A DNA stretch of 64,000 nucleotides from Corydoras sp. C115 (lineage: Eukaryota; Chordata; Actinopteri; Siluriformes; Callichthyidae): NCBI GenBank assembly GCA_019802505.1, contig JAFMOC010000193.1, positions 836,001 through 900,000 of the forward strand. Reading direction: 5' to 3'. Both the position numbers and the translations under genes were made by a program. Below the pieces are notes generated by a model. The model saw only the letters and a list, made by a program, of their open reading frames with translations. It was not told where the DNA came from and made no database searches. Shown here in pieces: positions 11,261 through 22,966 of this stretch (position 1 is the first letter of the stretch; each line of letters opens with the position of its first letter).

Positions 11261-12090
11261 TGTGTGGTGCTGGTTCCAGTGGATCAGAAACGGCAGTGCT
11301 GCTGCAATCTTTGGGGCTGATGGGGTGATTGGAGGCCCTTCAGGCTTTGAACTCGGGGCTGGTTGGGGTTCGGCAGTTGGGTTTAATTTCGTGATGACAG
11401 GTGACACCTTCCCGCAGCGCGGCAGAGGACCGGGATCAGCTCAGTGACCCACCGGGTCGTCGCTTTCTGACATGATCCTCAATGAAATGTAAAGATCTGA
11501 GTCCCCCCCCCCCCCCACTGCTCCGGAGTGACACCTCCTTATTGGACAGAACTGCTTAACTCCGCTCGGGCTCCTGCCACCTTCCTGTCACCGTGCGCTC
11601 CGCCGTAATGAATTTAATTCGTTCTGATTTTACTAAGCTGCTCAGCGCTGCCTTAAAATAAGAAAGAGAACCACCCCCTCACCCCCACCCCCGACACACC
11701 ACCTCTCACCCTCTCCGCCCGGCTTAATCCCTGCCTCCTTTAATCTCACGTGAGACGTCCAGACTAAGCGAGGAGGAGCGTGAGGACGGGCGATAGGAGA
11801 GCCGCCTGCGAGGGACGTTTCACCCCGGAGACAAAAAATACAGGATTTAATGTCCCGTCAGGTCCACCAAAAAAATAAAACATTCTTCCTCATCATCATC
11901 ATCATCATCATCATAATAATAACAATGTCTCCATGTAATGCATAATATTATTTACACAAACATTATATATATATGAAAAAATACAAATTATTTTAATTAC
12001 TATTTGCACAATAATATCAATAATACTAAAAGATATTTAAGATAAAATGATAAATTGTAATTAAAAAACTGAAATGGTTAAAAATCGATT
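11261..12090. other. Intronic sequence with CNE-like patch and AT-rich end
   Basis: The transposon-like flank of the minisatellite extends to about 11320. A patch at 11590-11660 (CCGTAATGAATTTAATTCGT) and 11720-11780 is low in repeats and could be conserved. A CAT-repeat lies at about 11887-11913, and 11915-12090 is strongly AT-rich. No exon is seen. Confidence 0.35.
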
Positions 12091-12094
12091 CATT

Positions 12095-12405
12095 TTCATT
12101 CACTCATTATCTTCTGCTTAATCCTCTAATAGGGTCGTGGGGGTTGGGGGTGGGGTGGGGTGGAGAACGCTCTCTTTTGGGCACAGGGCAGATCCAGAAC
12201 AGGGTGCCAATCCATCGCTGGGCATACGCACACAAACGCACACTGTATGGGGCAATTTAGAGCATTCAGTTCACCTTAAATCCATGTTTTTGGACTGTGG
12301 GAGGAACGCAGAAAATTGGAGAACATGCAAACTCCACCCAGATTGGGATTCAAACCTGGAATCCTCAGTGCTGAGAGGAGAACATGCTAAACCTCCGTGC
12401 CGCCC
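12095..12405 (-). mobile_element. V-SINE/DANA-like SINE, family A copy 4
   Basis: A minus-strand copy with the head GGGCGGCACGGAGGTTTAGC at the right, a diverged core with internal deletions, and the tail at the left. A G-rich variant tract (12129-12163) lies inside it. It is older than copies 3 and 5. Confidence 0.85.
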
Positions 12406-12439
12406 TCTACTAATTTTAAAAAGTCCAATAAAATCAACA

Positions 12440-12600
12440 CACGACAATTAAATCGGAAAGTATTGGAACACCGACTCATTAATGACGGAACATCGGTATG
12501 AATCTGTGTTCGTTCATCATTCAGGTCATTGATGAGGTCAGATACTGATGTAGGGTGAGAGGACCCGGCTCATAGTCTCTGTTCCAATTCATCTCAAAGG
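12440..12600 (-). mobile_element. Decayed Tc1-like transposase fragment
   Basis: TTGATGAGGTCAGATACTGA and TCTGTTCCAATTCATCTCAA are diverged reverse-complement matches to the 3' part of a fish Tc1-like transposase reading frame. Frame and length are lost; this is a dead fragment. Confidence 0.6.
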
Positions 12601-12963
12601 TGGGGGTGTGTGTGTGTGTATGTGTGTGTGTGTGTGTGATGGTAGTGTGTACAGCGTCGGCTCATGAAAACAAAGCCAGCTGATCTGAGGATGTGTGCTG
12701 CGGTGCAGAACCTAACAGAACAGTAATCGGCGCTCTGGGCGGTTCTGCCGGGCCGACCCGGTCTTTGATCCGGCCGAAGCGGGCGCGGTTCCGGTCGGGG
12801 ACTCGACTCGCTGAGGAATGTGAAACAGATGTTGTGTTTTGGAAGCGTCCGCTCGGCGCTCGCACGTCTAACGGGCTGTAAAAGCAGCTGCTTCCTCATT
12901 TGCAGCCCTTCAGATCCTCACACCGTCGCCGTGGAGACGTCCTCACCGCACCGGCCTTTAAAC
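12601..12963. other. GT tract followed by unassigned CpG-rich sequence
   Basis: A (GT)n tract lies at 12605-12639. The rest is CpG-rich and without a recognised gene. Confidence 0.4.
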
Positions 12964-13110
12964 CGCCACGCGTCCACTGCCACGCGTCCACCACCGCCAC
13001 GCGTCCACCGCCACGCGTCCACCACCGCCACGCGTCCACCGCCACGCGTCCACCGCCACGCGTCCACCACCGCCACGCATCCACCGCCACGCGTCCACCG
13101 CCACGCGTCC
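12964..13110. repeat. Minisatellite, 14/17-bp units
   Basis: Ten units alternate between CGCCACGCGTCCAC (14 bp) and the same plus CAC (17 bp). Each unit contains two or more CpGs, so the array is a dense potential methylation target. Confidence 0.95.
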
Positions 13111-13298
13111 GCATTGCTACCGTCACGGTCCTCACTTCAGGATCAGGATCAAAACATCCAGGATCAAGATCAAGATCACAATAAGCATTAATTAAAATAA
13201 ACCTTAATTAACTTAACTTATTAAAATGAGGTCATTAAGAAGAGTTACTGTGTTAGAGATCAATAAACCAGGAAATGATTAGCAATTATTTGAATTAA
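13111..13298. other. AT-rich spacer between two minisatellites
   Basis: Short GATCAGGATCAA-type repetition at 13140-13180 is followed by AT-rich sequence with no gene. Confidence 0.5.
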
Positions 13299-14087
13299 GG
13301 TAGGGACTAGTAGTTAGTAGGTAGGTACTAGTTTTGTAGGCACTAGTCAGTAGAAGGTAGGTACTAGTTTTGTAGGGAGTAGTAGTTAGTAGGTAGGTAC
13401 TTATTTTGTAGGTACTATTCAGTAGTAGGTACTAGTTTTGTAGGGACTAGTCAGTAGTAGGTACGTACTAGTTTTGTAGGGAGTAGTAGTTAGTTAGTAG
13501 GTAAGTACTAGTTTTGTAGGGACTAGTCAGTAGTAGGTACGTACTAGTTTTGTAGGGAGTAGTAGTTAGTTAGTAGGTAAGTACTAGTTTTTTAGGGACT
13601 AGTCAGTAGTAGGTACGTACTAGTTTTGTAGGGAGTAGTAGTTAGTTAGTAGGTAAGTACTAGTTTTGTAGGGACTAGTCAGTAGTAGGTACTAGTTTTG
13701 TAGGGACTAGTCAGTAGAAGGTAGGTACTAGTTTTGTAGGGAGTAGTAGTTAGGTAGGTAGTAGTTTTGTAGGGACTAGTATTTAGTAGGTACGTACTAG
13801 TTTTGTAGGGACTAGTCAGTAGTAGGTACGTACTAGTTTTGTAGGGACTAGTAGTTAGTTAGTAGGTAGGTACTAATTTTGTAGGAACTAGTAGGTAGTG
13901 GGTAGGTTCTAGTTTTGTAGGAACTAGTCAGTAGTAGGTACGTACTAGTTTTGTAGGGACTAGTAGTTAGTTAGTAGGTAAGTACTAGTTTTGTAGGGAC
14001 TAGTCAGTAGTAGGTAGGTACTAGTTTTGAAGGGAGTAGTCAGTAGTAGGTAGTGGGTAGGTACTAGTTTTGCAGAGACTAGTCGGT
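13299..14087. repeat. Minisatellite, about 36-bp unit with ACTAGT core
   Basis: About 20 variable units built from TAGGGACTAGTCAGTAGTAG and GTACGTACTAGTTTTG. Longer units carry an added GTAGTTAGTTAGTAGG module, producing a higher-order period near 75 bp. Nearly every unit contains the palindrome ACTAGT. Confidence 0.9.
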
Positions 14088-15379
14088 AAATTAAAATCCT
14101 CGCATCGTTAAAATAACGTCATTAATTAAAGGTACTGAAGGCCAGAATGAGAGGTTCCGGGTTTAGGCCCGCCCCTCCTCGCCCCTCGCACCTCGCCCCG
14201 GTGGGAAGCTGCAGGTGAAATATAATGAATCGGATCTGCAGCTTAATAATTCAGGACGCTCGGTGTGAAAACGGCGGGCTCTTCAAAGCCAAGGCTTAAA
14301 GTGGCGAGCTTCTAACGCTCCAAGGTTATCTGAATAAGTCCTGGTTAACAGGATGTCCAGTTTTGAAGTACGCCGTTGCCGTCCCATGTGACCAATTTCG
14401 TTTTTTTCCTCCCGTTCCCTTTTTCCGGCGCTCGCTGCCATGAAAGGCGAGAGGCGAGTCCCCAAAAATAACTCAAAAGGTTAAGATATTAATTAAGCAG
14501 CGAGGGCTGAGGAGGAGGATAATGAGCGGCGCTCTCCACAAACACTCCGCCCGGCGCTCCACTCCGAGCCGCCATGAAGGGATGAGGGGGGGGTGGGGGG
14601 TGGGAGTCAGAAGTCCGCCTGACCGAGTCATTACAGGAATTACCTTCCAGCCCCGCTCGCCGCTCGCCGCTCGCACCTCGAACAGAGATCTCCAGCAGCT
14701 CCGGTCGTTAGCCGGCGCCCATTAATCAGAGCCGACCCCACTCTTCCCGGCCAATTAAAACATCTTCAGTCGGATACGGGATAATTGAACCTTCTGTGAG
14801 TAAGCTGGACCTTCAAAGTTGAGTCTGACAGCCTTTGAGTGCTGAACTGGGTCACGGCGCCGCGGTCGGGCCGCGCAGGATTTATTTACACTCGTTAGAA
14901 TTACACGCAACGGCTTTGTAGCGTTAAAATCCTGCCCTGTCAATCAACAGCCTTCTGATTATGACATCACAACACGATCTACACATCAGCATGCTTCAGA
15001 TCAGCTGATCACCCTCTGAATCAAAGCATATATCCTGAAACTAGTGAGGGTCCGAATACTAAACCCTGTGGAACACCACAGTTAATTCAGTCTAAATAAA
15101 AGTCCTTGATTTGAGAATTTGGTGCCTAATGCATAATTATATATGACATCATTAAATAATCAATCAACTGTTGTAGCTGCTGTATCTGATCTAGACGTTC
15201 TGATGCAGAACCTGGGCTTTGATGTCTGATTTCTGGAGACACGGGAGCTTTTTTTTAAAAGCGTTTCTTTTTTACTGAAGGACTTTTAAATACACATTGT
15301 ATCAGCTAATTGAACCTTAACGAGCCTAAAGCTATTGCGTTTGTATTAATTAAATGGCGCGGCGGTCCACTGTACGCTC
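14088..15379. other. Intronic unique sequence, possible CNE patch
   Basis: No exon is recognised. The segment 14690-14830 (GCCCATTAATCAGAGCCGAC, CCGGCCAATTAAAACATC) is low in repeats and has homeobox-like ATTA cores, so it is a weak CNE candidate. Confidence 0.35.
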
Positions 15380-15586
15380 GTGGCCGGCGTTGGGAACAGC
15401 AGTGAGAGGAGTGCCGTAGAGAAAGAATTGGAACGCCAACACCATGAAGACTGGATTCAAAAGTTAACCCATGATTTAGGGAGCCTACATAGGGCTAGGG
15501 AACACGCGAGGAGGCTTTTAACTTATAACAAAATAAAAATAAGGCTTATATTTACATATGATAATGAACCACATGCAAAACTATAA
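15380..15586 (+). other. 68-codon open frame, unidentified
   Basis: An open frame encodes a charged stretch with ERQHHEDWIQKLTHDLGSLH followed by RAREHARRLL, which looks more protein-like than chance. I do not recognise the family, and there is no clear splice signal or promoter. It sits beside Tc1-like debris, so it may be a transposon remnant, or chance. No function is assigned. Confidence 0.2.
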
Positions 15587-15599
15587 GCTCCACCCCCAT

Positions 15600-15840
15600 C
15601 CCATCATTTTTAATCATACAGTGGTTTTAAGATTTCAAAAGGCCGCAGTACATAAAGTGGTATGTTCACTTCAGGAGGAGGGTTGGGGAGGGCCTTCCCC
15701 AAACTATTGCCGAGTTCATCATGTGAACTCGGCAATAGTTTGGGGAAGGCCAGTCTCTGTTAGGAGCTCTACAGAACCCTCACACCCAACAAGCCGTCAG
15801 GAACCTGCAGAACTACTAAGAAAGTGGTCCTGAAGGTTCC
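15600..15840. mobile_element. Tc1-like debris with a perfect 28-bp palindrome
   Basis: GGCCTTCCCCAAACTATTGC at 15691 opens a 28-bp arm (15691-15718). It is mirrored exactly at 15724-15751 across the loop TCATG. The arm carries the same phrase as the Tc1-like fragments at 4.0 and 30.8 kb, so two transposon pieces meet head to head. Confidence 0.75.
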
Positions 15841-16060
15841 TGTGTGGGTTCTAAGGGCCCACAGGTGAACACCGTAAAAAGGACTCATTTCGGGTGGGTT
15901 CTCAGTCCCGGGGAGGGGGAACTCCCGAACGCAGAACCGGTCTCTGTTCTGGCAGCGCTGCAGAACGAGTGATTTTACGATTCCGGCGGTGCGAGATTAA
16001 CGGCGGAGCCTCCGATCCGCACTCTCCCCTGTAATTGTCCACGGAGCGAGCGGCGGGCCG
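15841..16060. other. Unassigned intronic sequence
   Basis: GC-rich mixed sequence with no gene or known repeat. Confidence 0.4.
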
Positions 16061-16300
16061 CGCCGCCGGCCGTAATAGCCGTGATTTAATTTAGCTATTT
16101 AACCTGTAATTCCTCCAATATTTATTGAAGAGCGAGGGGAGAAAATTGGGCCATTAGCCGGGCGCGGATGAATACGGCGAGATGAGAACCAACACGTCTA
16201 ACTGCTAGTTGACCTTCGCGTTCCGTGGCGGGATTTTATTAGCGCGGGCCACGGTAATTACTGCAAATTGAATCATAGAGAAAACATTCCGTAATGAGCA
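16061..16300. promoter_or_regulatory. Candidate conserved non-coding element
   Basis: A complex, repeat-free block with several ATTA/TAAT cores (GTGATTTAATTTAGCTATTT, ACGGTAATTACTGCAAATTG) and a balanced composition unlike the surrounding satellites. Introns of bcl11b are known to hold conserved enhancers. The call is an inference from texture only. Confidence 0.35.
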
Positions 16301-16556
16301 TTTTTTTTTTTTTTATTGGTTATTGCTCTTTGCGGCGGGGCTGCGAGGCGAGCGGTTACAGACTCCTGCGCCGCCGCCGCCTCCTCGCCGGCTCACGGCT
16401 CCAATAATTGCTTTCGACGAGCTGTTTTTTTTTTTTTTTTTGCGTATTTTTTTTTTCTTTTCGTTGGCTTTGTGTAAACAGCTTCGTCTTCTGGTCATTG
16501 TCGTTTCCGTGGAAGTGCGTACACCGGGTGGGGGTGGGCACCCGTGGTGGGGGGTG

Positions 16557-16587
<31 letters not shown>

Positions 16588-16934
16588 GGGGGGCAATTTA
16601 TTTGTGAGTATTGTCTTTTTTTTTTCTTTCTTCGTCTTCCTCTTTTTCTTTTTTTGGACGACATATGGCACGTCCTGTACGACGCTGTGAGATGCAAATT
16701 CAGGCGAGTCTGACTTTAAATGAGGCAGCGACGGTGACATGAGCCCTTTTGAAGAGCGCACATCACAGTACTCCAGGGAGGAACAGCAGGGGAGCACCCA
16801 CAATGCCGTGCGCCGCCGAGGCGCACCACCCACCTCTTCTCTTACTGTATGAAAGCACTCAGAATTAAGAGCTGAATGATGGAGCGAGCTGCAGGCTGGA
16901 GCGCAAGCCGCTCTGCTATTATTATAAACTCTCT

Positions 16935-16972
<38 letters not shown>

Positions 16973-17340
16973 TGGGTTATAAAAACTTTTTGATTTACCC
17001 GTTTTTTTTTTTTTTTGTGGCTAGATTTATACCACTGTAATCTGACGCATGTATCATAGAGACAGAGCCCTACCTTGGAGTTTGGCATGTTCTCCACTGT
17101 GTGTATGCTGGCCTCCTAAACTCCATGCGGCAGGTGGATCAGCCATGGCAGGTCGGTGGCCGGTCAGCATGCAACGACATGCATTGGGATTCAGATCAGG
17201 ATGAAGCTGGAAAAAAAGAAGAAAAAAAAGAAAAAAGTTTACTAAACAAATTTAATAAAAGAGACGAATAAACATTAAATAAATACAGATCTTAAGATGA
17301 CATCGTGTATAGAATTTAATTACTGATCCATATCTGATGA
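16301..17340. other. Intronic sequence with T, GT and A-rich tracts
   Basis: Homopolymer T runs lie at about 16300-16315, 16425-16441 and 17000-17016. GT tracts lie at about 16556-16584 and 16938-16968, and an A-rich segment at 17210-17240. No exon or RNA gene is recognised. Confidence 0.5.
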
Positions 17341-17342
17341 TG

Positions 17343-17346
<4 letters not shown>

Positions 17347-17390
<44 letters not shown>
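17347..17390. repeat. (GA)n microsatellite
   Basis: About 21 uninterrupted GA units. Confidence 0.95.
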
Positions 17391-17393
<3 letters not shown>

Positions 17394-18535
17394 TCACATA
17401 TAGATAATCAACATATCTCGTGTTAATCCACGTGGCCACGCCCACTATTTCAGGTGTCACTCATCAGCAGGTACTCAGGACGGAACCCTCAGATACGATC
17501 CCGGTCCTGTCTGAACATCTGACCCTCGACCTGAACTAACAGTCTTATTATTATGGTCTGGACGTGTTAAACATTAATCCAGATTTAATCCAGATTTAAT
17601 CCAGATTTAATCCAGATTTAATCCGGAGGCTGCTGAGGGGGCTGCTGTATTGAGAGGTCTTTAACGAACTCAGGAGAATGATTAATACGGGACGTTTGGA
17701 GATGGAATGTCTTCCAGACGGCGGGAGCGTGATGAAGCGCTCCTTCTGGTTGTCCGTACTGTACTCTTTGGACTCGGTAACTGTAAACGGAACCGCCTCC
17801 CGGGTCCGGCAAAGCTACCGAGCACACGTCTCTCTCTCTCTCTCTCTCGCATTCTCACTCGGAGTCTCTCGCCCGTTCCCTTCTCGGCGCTCGTCCCTGT
17901 GTAAGGCTTCCAGCGAGGCTGTTGCCAAAGCCGTGTGTGAACCGCAGCCAAACAAAACACAGGCAGCAGTCCAGGGCAGCGGCACGCTTCCACTAATAAA
18001 GAGAGAAAAGCTTCCAGACCCAACACGCTACTTACAGCACGGCAAAATTCTTTACGCTAGATAATAGCTTAATGACAGCCTAAATGAAGTCCCCGTAGTA
18101 AGAACCGATGGCAGCCAACGAGCACCTCATTAAAGGATGCGGGATCCCGGCCCTCCTTTCTGCTCCGCGTACAAAAACCTGCCTTTCATTCTGGAGGAAG
18201 CTGGAATTCCAGCAGATCGCTCCTCTTTTGTCCGGGCTGGTTCCGCGGCAGCTCGCGCTGACGGCGTCGGCGACGGGAAGCTCCTCTCCGGATGAGGGAA
18301 TCATCGCCGGCTTTCATTTTTTAATCTGGTTAATGGCGTGAGCAACAATCGGGCCGTTCTTAAATAAAGCCCGCTGTTTATTATGTTCTCGTCCAATGAG
18401 GAGACTAAGAGGACACCATGAGGACTTTCTACAGGGTTCCGTGTCAGAGCCTTCATTTAGAGGAGCGTTTGTAAGATTCCCGAATTCATCCAAAGTTTTC
18501 CAAGGATTTAATGAGACGTGTTCCAGTTTAATTAA
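17391..18535. other. Intronic sequence, 12-bp repeat and CNE-like block
   Basis: Four copies of a TAATCCAGATTT unit lie at 17577-17624 and a (CT)n tract at 17829-17848. The part at 18070-18340 is unique and repeat-free (CACCTCATTAAAGGATGCGG) and is a weak CNE candidate. No exon is seen. Confidence 0.4.
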
Positions 18536-18716
18536 TTTATTTATAGAGTTTTTTACAAGAGAACATCGTCGCAGAGCAGCTTTACAGAGTTCTAAACCTT
18601 TAAACCCCCAAAGAGCAAGAGACAGCGGCAAGACAAAACTCCCTGTTATGTTGATAGTTTGTGAGGACCGAGGCTCAGTGGGGGACTCATCCTCCTTGAG
18701 CGGGGGGGCTCAGTTT
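18536..18716 (-). mobile_element. Dispersed repeat, family D copy 1
   Basis: On the minus strand this reads GAGGATGAGTCCCCCACTGA, TGGGGGTTTAAAGGTTTAGA, TCTGTAAAGCTGC, then a tail of AACTCTATAAATAAATTAAT. The same order appears on the plus strand at 33449-33655. The tail resembles the 3' end of fish non-LTR retroposons, where AAAAGCGCTATAAATAAA precedes a short simple repeat. It is a 5'-truncated or non-autonomous copy. Confidence 0.7.
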
Positions 18717-19167
18717 TCTTTTTAAGAAAACATTTACACTTATAATTTAATTAATTGAATGTAATATTTTACATATGGGAAGGTTCCAAAATGCAGGTTC
18801 TAGATCGGGGGTGCGACACTTTTCTGAGCCGAGATGGACATTGAGATGGACCGGTCATGTGATTGATGTTTTAAGTTTTAATGATGAAACCTGCCGACAC
18901 TCATCACGTTCATTTTGTGGAATCAGTACAGAAAAGCCTCGGCTTCGGGTTGCCATGTTCACCGGAATCACTCTTTTATTAAACACAAACTTGGTTCTAG
19001 AGCAGCCTTTCACACACATTTACTGTACATGGCAACCCCCCCCCCCCCCATCAACATACAGCACAAACGCACAACGATCCCCGCGACCCTCAAACAGAAC
19101 AAACATTCATAAAAGCATCACACATAGAACACAGAGATCCCGGCTGCAAGGCATGCTGGGAAGTGGA

Positions 19168-19198
<31 letters not shown>

Positions 19199-19305
19199 GG
19201 TCATAATTACCCCGCCCACCTTTATAAGCAGTTTGAATGGAATGGATATTTAAATGAGGCATGATTGAGGCATGGGGGCGGGGCCAAGCACCGGTGTTGG
19301 GAATA
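18717..19305. other. Intronic sequence with an (AAT)n tract
   Basis: An (AAT)n tract lies at 19168-19198 and a C run at 19037-19049. Nothing else is recognised. Confidence 0.5.
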
Positions 19306-20342
19306 CCTCACTCACTACCTCACTCACTTTCTCACTCACTCACTCACTACCTCACTCACTACCTCACTCATTCACTACCTCACTCACTACCTCACTCACT
19401 ACCTCACTCACTACCTCACTTACTCACTCACTTTCTCACTCACTCACTCACTCACTCACTACCTCACTCACTTTCTCACTACCTCACTCACTACCTCACT
19501 CACTCACACACTCACTACCTCACTCATTCACTCACTCACTCACTTTCTCACTCACTCACTCATTCACTCACTCACTCACTTTCTCACTCACTCACTCACT
19601 ACCTCACTCATTCACTCACTCACTCACTTTCTCACTACCTCACTCACTACCTCACTCACTCACACACTCACTACCTCACTCACTCACTCACTCACTCACT
19701 TTCTCACTCACTCACTCACTACCTCACTCACTTACTATCTCACTCACTCACTCACTACCTCACTCACTTTCTCACTACCTCACTCACTACCTCACTACCT
19801 CACTCACTTTCTCACTACCTCACTCACTTTCTCACTCACTACCTCACTCACTCACACACTCACTACCTCACTCACTCACTTGCTCAGACTCACTCACTAC
19901 CTCACTCACTTACTTACTACCTCACTCACTCACTACCTCACTCACTCATTTGCTCATTTGCTCAGACTCACTCACTCACTACCTCACTCACTTTCTCACT
20001 CACTCACTACCTCACTCACTTTCTCACTCACTCACTCACTCACTCACTACCTCACTACCTCACTCACTTTCTCACTCACTCACTACCTCACTCACTTGCT
20101 CAGACTCACTAGCTCACTCATCCACTCACTCACTTACTACCTCACTCACTCACTCACTCACTCTCTCTCTCTCTCCCTCACTCACTCACTACCTCACTCT
20201 TTCTCTCTCTCTCTCTCTCCCTCACTCACTCACTACCTCACTCACTCACTATCTCACTCACTCACTCACTATCTCACTCACTCACTATCTCACTCACTCA
20301 CTCACTACCTCACTCACTCACTTGCTCAGACTCACTCACTCA

Positions 20343-20373
<31 letters not shown>

Positions 20374-20498
20374 ACTCACTCACTCACTCACTCACTCACT
20401 CACTCACTCACTCACTCACTCACTCACTCACTCACTCACTCACTCACTCACTCTCTCTCTCTCTCTCTCTCTCACTCACTCACTCACTCACTCACTCA
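19306..20498. repeat. (CTCA)n array with CTCACTAC and CT variants
   Basis: About 1.2 kb of CTCA tetramers, interrupted by CTAC, TTTC and ATTC variants. It grades into CT dinucleotides at about 20160-20220, 20344-20368 and 20452-20472. All three forward frames stay open because a 12-bp period avoids stops, so long Ser-Leu-Thr-His open frames here are artefacts. Confidence 0.97.
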
Positions 20499-21060
20499 GT
20501 TTTTTGGGTCTCTTATCTCTCTGTGTTTTTAATCTTTTGAAGCTGTGTAGTTGTTTTAACTGTAATGTTATACCCCCCCCCCCCCCCCCGCCCGCTCTAT
20601 GGTACTGTAAACATACAGTATGTGTATATTATATGTATATATTCTGTATATAGTTGTTCTGTTCTGAGTAGTTCTTATTTCAGGTTCTAAATAACAGGAT
20701 TAGAGCGCGGTCGCGACCGTGCCGATTCGGGTTGTCGTTCACGCCCACGGCGTTTTATTCTTCATCTGTGAAGCTCGTGGACGGACGGCTCAATCAGAGC
20801 GGTGCCTCGTCTGCGTCTGCGTCTGCGTCTGCAGATTGCTCTCAGAACCCGGACGTGTGTGAGGAGGAGCCGGCGTTCGGGAGGCGTGGGTGTGAACGCA
20901 GCAATATCCCGTGTGATTATGGTACAGATCAACACGCCTGTGTTTCCGGATGTGTCTACATATTTATGCATGAAGCACACGGTGCCACAACGTGACTCGG
21001 GGCGCGGGCCGTGAGGAACCCGGGGTCCGATCCGGTTCCCGCTTTATATTTTCCGTCTCT
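20499..21060. other. Unassigned intronic sequence
   Basis: A C run lies at 20573-20589. CTGCGT hexamers repeat four times near 20805-20830. No gene is recognised. Confidence 0.4.
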
Positions 21061-21310
21061 CTCTCTCTCTCTTTTGCTTTTTCCTTTTTTTTATATGGAA
21101 ATGTGAAATAATGGGGTGATTAAATAGAGCTGTATATTAAAGTACAGCTGACATTAGAATTAGCATAATGTGCTCTCGCCTCAGGCTGCATACTTTATTT
21201 GCCATCTGCGTCGGACGGCGATCCCCCCGGGAGTCCGGGCACCGAACGCTCCTCAATAAACTCACGGACACTAATATCCTTCCAGGCGGCGCCGGCTGAT
21301 TCGTCTTAAT
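21061..21310. promoter_or_regulatory. Candidate conserved non-coding element
   Basis: After a short CT tract, the sequence becomes a complex AT-rich block (AATGGGGTGATTAAATAGAG, ACATTAGAATTAGCATAATG, CATACTTTATTTGCCATCTG). Its texture is typical of vertebrate developmental enhancers and it lies 3.6 kb upstream of the bcl11b exon. Conservation is not demonstrated. Confidence 0.4.
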
Positions 21311-21545
21311 TGTGGGCTAGAGATAAAAACGCGGCCGGACCGTGAGACCGCGGGACTGCTGGATCGGGGGACTGGGGCATTCTGGGATTACGGGGACGCC
21401 GAGCCGAGGGACGGGAGGACTGAACGGGCGCGGCGGGGTGACGTCCAGGATCTTTAGGATTACAGGAACACACTGTTTGTTGTAATCTTCAGGGCTTCTT
21501 TATATGCATGAGAGCTTCAGCAATAACAACAATGGGGCGGGGGTT

Positions 21546-21587
<42 letters not shown>

Positions 21588-21821
21588 TGCTCTTTGTGTG
21601 TGAGCGTATGCTCTGTCCACTGTAATTAAGTCAGAGGGTGTAGAGGACGGGACGGAGCGCAGAGACGAACAGCTGTGCTTCTTCCTCTGATTATAAATCA
21701 GCCGTGTAACGTTCAGCAAACCTTCACACAACGTTTGTGTTCTTCACACGACATCTACATCTGATCTGAAAGTCGCACGCAAACTTTTGGAGCTATTTAG
21801 AAATACAGATTCAGTTTTAGA
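21311..21821. other. Intronic sequence with (GT)n tract
   Basis: A (GT)n tract lies at 21547-21587. The rest is unique and without a recognised gene. Confidence 0.5.
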
Positions 21822-21838
21822 CGTGTGTGTGTGTGTGT

Positions 21839-21889
<51 letters not shown>

Positions 21890-22009
21890 TTAATATTTAT
21901 GTGCAAGTCTGCACGAGCGTATGTGTGTGTATGTGTGTGTGTACACACTTATTTGCATGTGTTTGTATATCTGTGTGTGAATGTGTTAATCTGCATGTTT
22001 GTGCATATG

Positions 22010-22073
<64 letters not shown>
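21822..22073. repeat. Compound (GT)n region
   Basis: Two long GT tracts (21822-21888 and 22011-22073) flank a GT-rich, interrupted middle. Confidence 0.95.
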
Positions 22074-22076
<3 letters not shown>

Positions 22077-22237
22077 TACCTTTAACTACACATGACTAAT
22101 TGATGTACAGGATGCAGAAGCGGTGCAGGTTCAATGCAGAAGGGACTCGTTATGGCGGCGCTACAAACGAGGTCTCTACAGTGAGTGTACACCGAAAAGG
22201 ATGCTAAACAGTCAGACTCAGTCCAGAGGGAGCTAAG

Positions 22238-22242
<5 letters not shown>

Positions 22243-22290
<48 letters not shown>
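22243..22290. repeat. (CA)n microsatellite
   Basis: About 23 CA units. Confidence 0.95.
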
Positions 22291-22291
<1 letters not shown>

Positions 22292-22452
22292 GAGCAGAAA
22301 TGGTAATTGTGCGAGTTCCATTTATTTCTCAGATGAAAGCTGGGTGTTGTGACCTAATGCGCCCGTTTAATACACGCTGCAAAACATATGCTGCTGTAAT
22401 TGTTCAGCTGTTTGATTCCGGCTCATGTGTTTGTGTTTTTCATGAATGCAAG

Positions 22453-22454
<2 letters not shown>

Positions 22455-22491
<37 letters not shown>

Positions 22492-22682
22492 GGGAACAAT
22501 GGGACTGTAGGTGCACACATACATACACATGTACACATACACACAAACGCGTAAGAAAAAACATTTTCAACACACACACACACACATAAATATGTGAGTA
22601 TACACATGGACACAAATACACACACACACACATGCATGCATGCTCACAAAAATGTAAGTATACACATGGACAAGAATACACA

Positions 22683-22719
<37 letters not shown>

Positions 22720-22913
22720 GCCTACACACATGCACATGCACACACACACTCACACACACACACACATACACACACACAAGCGAGTAAAAACATTTACAAA
22801 CACACAGCCACACACACACACACGTACACAAAAATGCATGCACACACATACAAACATGTAAGTATACACATGGACAAAAATACACACACACACAATCATG
22901 TAAGAAAAAAAAC

Positions 22914-22962
<49 letters not shown>
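22455..22962. repeat. (GT)n tract and long interrupted (CA)n region
   Basis: A (GT)n tract (22455-22490) is followed by 400 bp of interrupted CA repeats. Within it, ACACATGGACA(A) with flanking AAGTATAC recurs near 22600, 22660 and 22865, showing a higher-order duplication. Confidence 0.9.

Positions 22963-22966
<4 letters not shown>

Noticed and set aside
19261..20653. Open frames of 283-462 codons rich in Ser, Leu, Thr and His
   Set aside because: They are translations of the (CTCA)n array in all three frames; the repeat lacks stop codons. No gene structure is present.
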